Assembly (NCBI GenBank): GCA_026260175.1
Contig: JAKCWW010000851.1
Location: forward strand, 51,625-89,335
Direction of reading: 5' to 3'
Origin: Reticulitermes lucifugus
Lineage: Eukaryota; Arthropoda; Insecta; Blattodea; Rhinotermitidae
Length of the DNA: 37,711 bases
Position 1 is the stretch's first letter, and each line of letters opens with the position of its first letter. Of this stretch, positions 30,576 through 37,711 are shown piece by piece. The translations under genes were made by a program, and so were the position numbers. The notes under the pieces are model-generated. The model saw nothing but the letters and a program-made list of their open reading frames with translations. It ran no database searches and was not told the origin of the DNA.

Positions 30576-33500
30576 CAGTGAATTTATAAAGCACGGTGAA
30601 GGACATATAAAATTATATGTCTAAACTTATAGCTATAATAATCGACATTTCCGTCACATTTGAGCTCAGAAGTCTGCTTGATAGAGTCGACAGTGTTCTG
30701 TATCCCGAACAATGGCGCGAAGTTGTGTCTCGCGAAAGACGACTCGCATGGTAGCGGACATCCCCTCACTTCTGGTCCTTTACGCCTGGATGCTTGTTGC
30801 CTATGCAAATTCCTCCCCAGTTTCCCTGAATGAAGCAGCTTTACAGATATCTCCTACGCCCTCCTGAATTTTTATTTTATTCCGTGATACAAATTTGTCA
30901 TTTGACCTAGCTTGTCCCCCCTGTTCTGCCAAACTACAACTTCTGTGATGCCATTCTCACACTTACAGTCTTACAAAAAACCACCAAGTACTTGTATCTG
31001 CAAGTCTATGAGTTATTTCTTCCAGAACAGTGATTTTAGACTCACCAATCCTTACTTAAAGGGAGGCAAATTTTGGTCTGCAGATTTGTTCTTGTAGCTC
31101 GCTCGATTCTATTCGCACTATTCGGTCAGCAGACATTAGCAATTCAGCCCAGTTTCATTCACTGAAGTGGATGATGATGATGGCGATGATGACATGAAGA
31201 CAATACTTTGTACTTGGGTAACCCAAAAACAAGAGCCCACATGGGAGACTTTGGTATACAACGTAGGATACACTTAGAACACGGGAAGTGAGGCTGGGAC
31301 TGAATTCAAGTGGCTCAGTATAGAGAACAGTGATATGCTCTTGTCAACATGGCAATCAAATGTCGTGCTCCTTAGAAGCAATCGGCCCAATCGAGTTCTT
31401 CTGTTGGTTATAATCTACTACATTCAGTCATCTGTGGCACGACATACTTCACAAAAACTGACATTAGAAGTATAAAACGTGTATAACTGTACCCACAGTC
31501 TGCGTAAAACAGGGTTTACACAGTAAGGATTACAAGTAATGCGACATTACAAACCTGTAATTAATATCCGATAAATGTAACGTAACTGGAATATTTAGTA
31601 GTAAAAAACTAGGCAGAGAAATAGACCAGGAACGTTTAAAATCATTCATTTATATGTCTTCATAGCCTACTCCTACAGAATGAACCATTTAAAGGAAAAG
31701 CGTAACATATTCTTTTCTACTGCTACACAGCAAACATATTGATATAATCAACGTGATCCAAGATATACGATTTATTATATTCAACATACACCTACACAAT
31801 ACAGATATCAATATAACAGTCAGAATAAGCTTAGGCCCACGAAAAAGAAGAGAATGCTAGAATTTTTAAAAATATCTGAAATGCCCGACAAAAAATGGAA
31901 CACTTTTATAAACTTTCTACACGAACAGGTCAACAGTCGAATAGTGATGACGATGATATGGCTGACCAAACATCTGCAGGCAGAGACCCCACTGACTCTA
32001 CTATGAAGCCCGCTGCCAATTACATGCGTTGAATAATTAGGTGTACCTGTTTAGATGCTTGCAATATCACAACGTACTCTGATACCACCGCTCGAAAGCA
32101 CTGCATTACCACGACACACGGGCGACGCAGCTGGTGAGAGGAAGGCGGTATGGGGCGAGTGGGAAGCGACTGTCTTTCTCTCGGTGAAAATTAATAACTG
32201 GTGTACGAAGCAGGAAATTAAATAGGGCCTGGATACCGGCGTAGGGGAAGATTATAAAAAGGAAGACAGTTCATCCGATATAGAGGTTGTATTGCTTCCC
32301 ATTCGTAAATAATTATTTCCGAAAAACTGAAAACGGTTTAATTTCATCTCTTTCCGTTACAAGTTTGCAGATGTAATCACAGATAACATTTATCTGCAGT
32401 ATGCAGCCCACAGCAGTAAGCCTAGTTGTGACGTGTACAAACTCCACAGTATCTTGTCTGTGTGAGCTGTATCACACACCAGCTCCCATTCTAACATGTC
32501 TTACAGCGGTCGCAAGACAGGTACACGTGACAGAAGTATGCTTCGGTACCGAACATCACCATGCGGGTCAAATATGCACACGTGTGGAGACAGCAAATGA
32601 TTTAGTGTGAAGACGCCACACCCTCGCCTTCATTATCAAAAAGCAACTGAAAAGTGGACAGCGTAGTCCTGTTTTACTTTCAAACTGCATTTACAGCCAC
32701 ATAAATTACATCAACAAATACGTATGTTTTGCACCACAGTGTGGTAACAACCAGCTGTACATCCACTGTACTTATAGTACTCATTTTGAACGAAGCACTT
32801 TAACTGTAACATTCCTTACACAAATAAAACACATATTTTGGTAATGTGAAGGAACCATTCTTGTAAGCACAATGAGGAAAACACAGTTAGCTTAAAAGCG
32901 TCCAATTTGTAGCCGTCGTATGTCAGAGACACTACGATAATCACAAGTTGATGTCCCAAATAATTACGAAATGTCGTTCCTCAAAATGTTATTCAACAAT
33001 CCTGTTGCTACAGTCAAATGCAATTAGTGTTGCCTCATTAATTAGTGAAATCAGCAAATTCCCCAATAAGAATATCCCAATTCAGAGCAAACAGATGGCT
33101 CTAACAAAGGACTTCCACGACCGACATGATGCCCTTAATTGAAAACACGACGTGGCAAAATAAGAGGTTCGTGTGTCAGATACGGGGCAGCTGATTTTGC
33201 GAGCCTTCAAACCGTCCCTGGAGAACGATGAAGCCAGATACGATTTATTTCCGTTGAAGTGAAAGAGGAGAAGAAGTTTCTGCAGACTGTCATTGTGCGT
33301 TCTTGCTACTGGATAGCTTTTGTTATGTCGTAGTTGGGGAAGCCACTTCCGGTCGATGTGGATTCCATCACAGTCAACTTACAACATCACAAATGCTTAT
33401 CCAGAAGGCGTAGTTACTGAATGCAAACTGGTGGGCAAAGCTTACGAACCTGCAGGAGAAAAGGTAAAGGTAAAAGAAGCTTACGACCACAATGCCACGA

Positions 33501-34487
33501 CGGCGTATGAGGTAAATGGATATATAAGGCACCATAATGCAATTAGACTTCAAAGTTTCTAAGAAATGATATCCAGTGTGCACGGGTCCAACTGTATTAC
33601 CAACCCAATTTATACTTCCAGGTTCACTTAGTATCAAACAACCCCTGTAAGGTATATGTCTCTTCACTACAGCAACGTTATTAAAAATTCATTACAGCGT
33701 CTTTCTGTAATAATTTGAAGCATATGTTTTTTCTTTTGTTTTGCAGTTAGTTGTTTGATTTACGATTCTAATAAGCGGATGTTTTTAACAGACATGAGAA
33801 TCCATACAAAGCTGAATGAGACAGCTTTATCACACAGCTGATGCAGATCGTGTAGCACTTCTTATTGAAAACGGTAAATTGAATTTCTTATAAAGAATTC
33901 GACCGGAACATTTAGCTACGAGTATTCAGAGCTCTGAAGAAATTAAAATTCTGCCTACGTTCATTCACTAGACGAGCTCCAGTAACAATTAATGGCATTC
34001 ACATAAACAATCGTATTCGCAGTACACACTGATATACAGACTGTATAATGAGTGTCGACGTTAGAACTATGAAGCCATTTCACAAAATAGTATTCGTGTG
34101 ATAGAATCAAGGAGGATGGGGTGAATGGGACATGACACATGCATGACAGAAACGGGAAGCTCAGACATTTTCAGTCCAGCAACCTAAAATTACGAAGCAG
34201 CCATTGATACCCAGCGGCAGACCACTGATGGAAGGGCTTTATTAAAATAACAAGGATCTTATAGATATGCGGTGTGGGGGTGTGCACTGGATTCAACTAG
34301 CATAGACTGGAACCTAGCAGCTGCTTCTTGTGAAAACACACTAACTATAGTCAGGGAACAAATGATCGTGATAAACTTCTTCACCATCAGTTTCCGAAGG
34401 CGAATTGGCCCCACAGAGCTTTAGACGTTAAAGGAAATGCCATTTCATCTTTTACTGTTTATTAGGAACGCCTCGAAATGAATGTAG
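30576..34487. other. No recognisable gene; long featureless stretch
   Basis: Nearly 4 kb. Only short unidentified frames (30584-30808, 30912-31097, 32401-32610, 32948-33142, 33320-33667) and a GAT-rich simple stretch near 31167-31190. Bases 30576-30600 (GCACGGTGAA) continue the homology to 22750. No splice-bounded exon, promoter or transposon motif was recognised. Confidence 0.5.
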
Positions 34488-34775
34488 GAGCCGGGAAAGC
34501 GCAGTCGGTATAGTAGCTAGCTTACGGGATGGACGATCAAGGAATGTTGGTACGATGCCGGAGACAGGAAAGATATTTTTCTGTTTCCCCAAAACTTCCA
34601 TATCAGCTCCGAGTACTAACCAGCCACCTATCCAATGGGTACTTGCGGTGTTTACCAGGAGGTAAAACGGCCGGGGCGTGAACCTGAACACTCACTTCCT
34701 ATTTAGTGTTGAGACAGAATGCGTATGGCTACAACTCCACCCCCCCCAATAACAATTCATGGCGTACACAGGGAC
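34488..34775 (+). mobile_element. tRNA-derived SINE, family B, copy 5
   Basis: GAGCCGGGAAAGCGCAGTCG and GTATAGTAGCTAGC form the A-box region, with a decayed B box near 34550. The body has AGGAGGTAAAACGGCCGGGG, CACTCACTTCCTATTTAGTG and CATGGCGTACACAGGGAC. Eight C (34740-34747) interrupt the 3' part at the place where copy 3 has CCCCCAATG. Order and spacing match the other family B copies. Confidence 0.68.
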
Positions 34776-36253
34776 AAATATAGTTTTTGAAACGACTGTA
34801 CACAGTTCTCCGACACCGCATACCAGCACCCCACTTGTCCCCTTCAACGACCGCCTCTATTGTTTTCCTGACAGCCAGGAATCAGTATTACGCAAGGAAT
34901 GCTCAGTCTTCCTAACGCAGACTTCATTACGAAGCTATTTATTGCTGTCAAAGTCGTGACCATTAACCGTGGCATTACATGCTGGCCAGCCTCAGTTCAG
35001 TCTCCTCACTATCCACTGAGTAAGACGCTGGGAGTGTCTGACAGCTGATCAGACACGGTGGCGAAGGGGCATGATCTTCCCCTACATGAAGTGTTTTAAA
35101 CTTGTTAACTTTAGTGATCGACATATCCCGGCACACTGCAACACACTAAACACGTAAGTCCAAACGACTGGTATAGCGTTGTGTAAACCTTATACTTCAC
35201 GCCTCAAAAATATTTGACGCTTCTAAGACTAGGTACAAGAGGCTGCAAACGGAATCTCGAAATACAAATGCAGCGTTACACAGAAGTACTGTTTTAATGG
35301 CTTACGAAAGAACGGAGCAAGAAAAGGGGAGGTTATGTTGAACGCAGCATGTGTGTTTCAACGATTGTACGAGCAACGTTGCTAAGATATTCGAGACTCT
35401 ACCCCATTCTGTTTATTGTGTTTTAGCTTTTATAAGAGCCACTTAAAAGCAAGGAAAGTGTGCACCCAAGTTAGTGGAATCAAGAGGACATTTGGTTCGC
35501 CAACTATCCGGCCTATTTGCAATGGACTCCATTTTTACAGCTTGTGTTGTATCTCTATGAGACAAATTGCTAAGCGATGATGGCGCCACAAAACAATGAG
35601 ACCCCACTAACAAAAGGAAGACAAAAGAGACCAATATCACGGTGATAAATGTGAACGATGGTCCGTATTAACTATTTCGGTCAGACGTATCTCTTAAAAG
35701 CAAACGGGTGTAAGGTTTCTTTTATTGCTGTTTGTGTTTAAATGCTGTATACATTTTAGCACACGCCTTATCTCTGAAATCATTTATAAAGCAGTTAATG
35801 TCTACATTAAAACCACTGGAAAACGACAAGCGTATTAGACTAAAATATAAGAGTAAATGTCGGTAATCACATACACATTACATACTCGTACTTTTCAGTG
35901 CGTACAACAGTAAATGAAAAAATTCAATTCAATAAACTGAATGCGTGTCTGTAGGTTTCAAATTATTGTTGGGCAGTTGATAATTACTTACATACTCAAA
36001 AAATGTTATTGAATTCTGACGATCCGTAAGCACGAAATGCTGCCACTTTAATCCAATTCATATCTTTAAATCGTACGCATCTTGATGTTAAATATGCTTA
36101 AGAACACTACGACTGCCTTGCTCACGGTTTGTGTCGTCATTTATTCACCTGGCGTACTGTTGATACAAGAAATATGAGATGTTTCAATACGTTAAACACA
36201 TACCTAGTGCAGACAAGGAATGCATTTAAAATTTTAATTGGGAAACCTTTTGT
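34776..36253. other. No recognisable gene
   Basis: About 1.5 kb; short frames at 34759-34959 and 35443-35640 are unrecognised and no repeat family member was seen. Confidence 0.5.
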
Positions 36254-36417
36254 AACTGTCCTCTTCCCCCCCCCCCAATGGCTCGACAGCCCCTTGGGGG
36301 CCTAGGCCGCCTCATTTTTCGAGGCTTCACGATCACACTTTTTTTAGACGCCACACTCGGTAGGACTCCTCTGGACGAAGGACCAGCTCGTCAGACCTCT
36401 ACCTGAACTGTCCTCTT
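36254..36417 (-). mobile_element. SINE family A, 5'-truncated, with 12-bp target-site duplication
   Basis: On the minus strand: CAGGTAGAGGTCTG, AGAGGAGTCCTACCGAGTG, TGTGATCGTGAAGCCTCG, GGCGGCCTAGGCCCCC, GCTGTCGAGCCATT, matching the 3' half of the SINE at 6437-6699. The tRNA-like head is missing. AACTGTCCTCTT flanks the element on both sides (36254-36265 and 36406-36417). The 3' tail is a run of 11 G (C on the plus strand at 36266-36276), whereas the 6.4-kb copy has an A tail. Confidence 0.8.
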
Positions 36418-36827
36418 AGATAGGGCAAACACATGACTAACGTGGACTTTATATGGGTAACCTGCAAGGATCGATGGTCCACGATGGCGTCCAGTGGCGG
36501 GGTGTGTTATTAATGGATCTTACTCTTCAGGTTTTGCTGCTACAGAATTAGATGATGATTGTATGATCACGGAAATAAGTAGCAATGATAGGCGTCACGG
36601 CGATAGGTTTGATCACTTTGTACGTATATCGGCTGGGAGGCACAGCATGCTTCCTTGCTGTCTTCTCCACATTACATTGTGTACGAATACGAGAACGTGC
36701 GAAGTGACTGCACCACGTGGATTTAATTGAACGCAACACACATGCTGCAACAAACAAGGTATAACGTTAAATCAGTATAAGGAAAATATTCTAAATCAAC
36801 GGCTTTCAGACGACCTATATTTGGTCT
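36418..36827. other. No recognisable gene
   Basis: About 400 bases with two overlapping opposite frames of unknown product. Confidence 0.5.
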
Positions 36828-37258
36828 CTAACTCCACGGAGCAAAGCCCTTGTTGAGAAGCTGACATTCGCTCATCTACATAAGATATCCCCCGCCTTTT
36901 ATTCAACCTGAAGGTCCACTGCTGTGTGCACAAGATCCGCCACTGAACACGATCCAGCCCACATCCCCGCTTCAAATTTCGTTCAGATAAATCTCGTGTC
37001 ACGATACTTCCTACTGCGGTACGGCCCTTCCTTCAGGCACTCCGACTGCAGCTCTGTACACATTCCACACATCCACCATGCGTGCTACGAGCCCTGCATA
37101 TCACATCCTCGTGTGGTTTGATCACCTTAACGATATCCAGTGACAAAAAAAAACTACGAACCTTCGCACTATGCAATTTTTTCCACCTTACTGTAACTTC
37201 ATCTCTTTCAAATCTAAATATTCTTTTCAGAATTTCACGTTGTATTCACCGTGCATCG
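36828..37258 (-). mobile_element. Non-LTR retrotransposon 3' end relic
   Basis: The minus strand from about 37245 reads REILKRIFRFERDEVTVRWK, KLHS and SLDIVKVIK, matching the E..VLR.IF..KRDEV...WRKLHN...SPDIVKVIK block of the same LINE family as 28632-29162. After frameshifts comes GCGLDRVQWRILCTQQ near 36960 and QQGLCSVEL next to the end. The 3' terminus at 36828-36855 is the shared CTCCACGGAG block. Its truncated 5' side ends within about 15 bp of the Penelope-like fragment at 37271. Confidence 0.65.
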
Positions 37259-37270
37259 TTATATAACTGA

Positions 37271-37711
37271 TTATCATTCACCAACCTTTACGTAAATATT
37301 CCGATCAACACAACCATAGATATCACAAGAAAACTCTTGAGCAATAAGAAGATAGAAGAAACACTTATAACCCAGGCTTGCAACCTCTTAGATACTACAC
37401 TTAAACAAAATTACCTAAAATTGAATGACAAATATTACAAACCCAACAAAGGAGTTGCCATGGGATCACCTATATCTAGCTTAATATCTGAAATCTTTTT
37501 ACAATACCATGAAAACATCCTCCTAAAGAATATCCCAGATGCAAAACACATCAAATATTACAACAGATATGTAGACGACATACTAATCATATATGATAAC
37601 ACAGTAACTAATACAGACCAAATTCTAACATACATGAATAACATCAAGAATAACCTACAATTCAAACTAACTATTGAAGAACAAAAGACAATAAGTTTTC
37701 TTGACCTACTC
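37271..37711 (+). CDS. Penelope-like retrotransposon reverse transcriptase, partial
   Basis: A frame open for 147 codons from after the TGA at 37268 to the window end. Residues in order: SFTNLYVNIPINTT near the start (RT block A region), then KGVAMGSPISSLISEIFLQY (about residues 60-79), RYVDDILIIYDN with the catalytic YVDD at 37568-37579, and TISFLDLL at the edge. GxxMGSPLSxxLAExF, YVDD and the later FLDL are hallmarks of Penelope-like element RT. The family usually has SFDVxNLYTNIP; here SF runs straight into TNLYVNIP, so the first catalytic Asp is missing. No start codon and no N-terminal region: 5'-truncated. The GIY-YIG endonuclease expected downstream in many Penelope elements lies beyond the window. 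Codon use is very A-rich. Confidence 0.85.

Noticed and set aside
31160..31195. GAT-rich stretch as coding acidic tract
   Set aside because: Microsatellite-like, with no open frame of interest around it.

Overview
The window looks like a non-genic stretch of a large, repeat-rich animal genome, most likely an insect. The cockroach/termite lineage is my best guess, from the general look of the SINE and LINE relics, but that is memory-based and not demonstrated here. No open reading frame resembles a host exon: the longest are about 145 codons, none has a recognisable domain, and many overlap on both strands. I see no rRNA, true tRNA, CRISPR array or bacterial-type operon. Two 50-base N runs (10612-10661 and 23787-23836) are assembly gaps.

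What can be recognised is a graveyard of transposable elements. (1) Non-LTR retrotransposon 3' ends: 4799-5030 (-), 5983-6408 (-), 23639-23897 (+), 25385-25500 (-), 28632-29162 (-), 36828-37258 (-), and perhaps 655-780 (-). (2) tRNA-derived SINEs of three families: A at 6437-6699 and 36266-36405; B at 6741-7045, 13555-13868, 19540-19870, 21939-22022 and 34488-34775; C at 12893-13215. (3) A mariner transposase C-terminus at 7264-7440. (4) A Penelope-like reverse transcriptase at 37271-37711 that runs off the right edge.

The most interesting layer is a set of hammerhead-ribozyme-like motifs (CTGANGA, helix II, GAAA, short helix III, NUH) scattered through the window. The best, at 30466-30528, has a complete core and a foldable helix I, and half of it is repeated as a 67-bp perfect inverted repeat. 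Weaker copies lie at 22655-22698 (+) and 16385-16427 (-). Two long inverted repeats (10556-10718 and 17579-17942) carry the same CCGAAACGTTGT signature in each arm, and one of them has an assembly gap at its centre. A further dispersed family (about 556-655, 2570-2690, 27985-28095, 18094-18253, 24986-25123) combines a decayed hammerhead-like core with a conserved block containing CATCCCAGAAGA or a derivative. Hammerhead motifs are known in the terminal repeats of Penelope-like elements, and a Penelope reverse transcriptase is present at the right edge. A consistent reading is that this locus has been repeatedly hit by Penelope-type or related ribozyme-bearing retroelements. Every copy with both core halves has one extra nucleotide between CTGANGA and helix II compared with the textbook core, so catalytic activity is an open question.

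Layout, left to right: a 39-bp tandem repeat at the edge; decayed hammerhead-like repeats and LINE scraps (0.5-5 kb); a dense LINE/SINE/mariner block (6-7.4 kb); mostly unique sequence with a promoter-like site (8.85 kb) and the gap-split inverted repeat (10.6 kb); SINEs at 13 kb; a hammerhead-like motif next to a TATA/Inr site (16.4-16.6 kb); the 178-bp inverted repeat (17.6-17.9 kb) followed by a dispersed repeat (18.1 kb); SINEs, hairpins and LINE scraps (19.5-29 kb); the best hammerhead (30.3-30.6 kb); a long featureless stretch; and a SINE with a poly-G tail, a LINE tail and the Penelope fragment at the right end.
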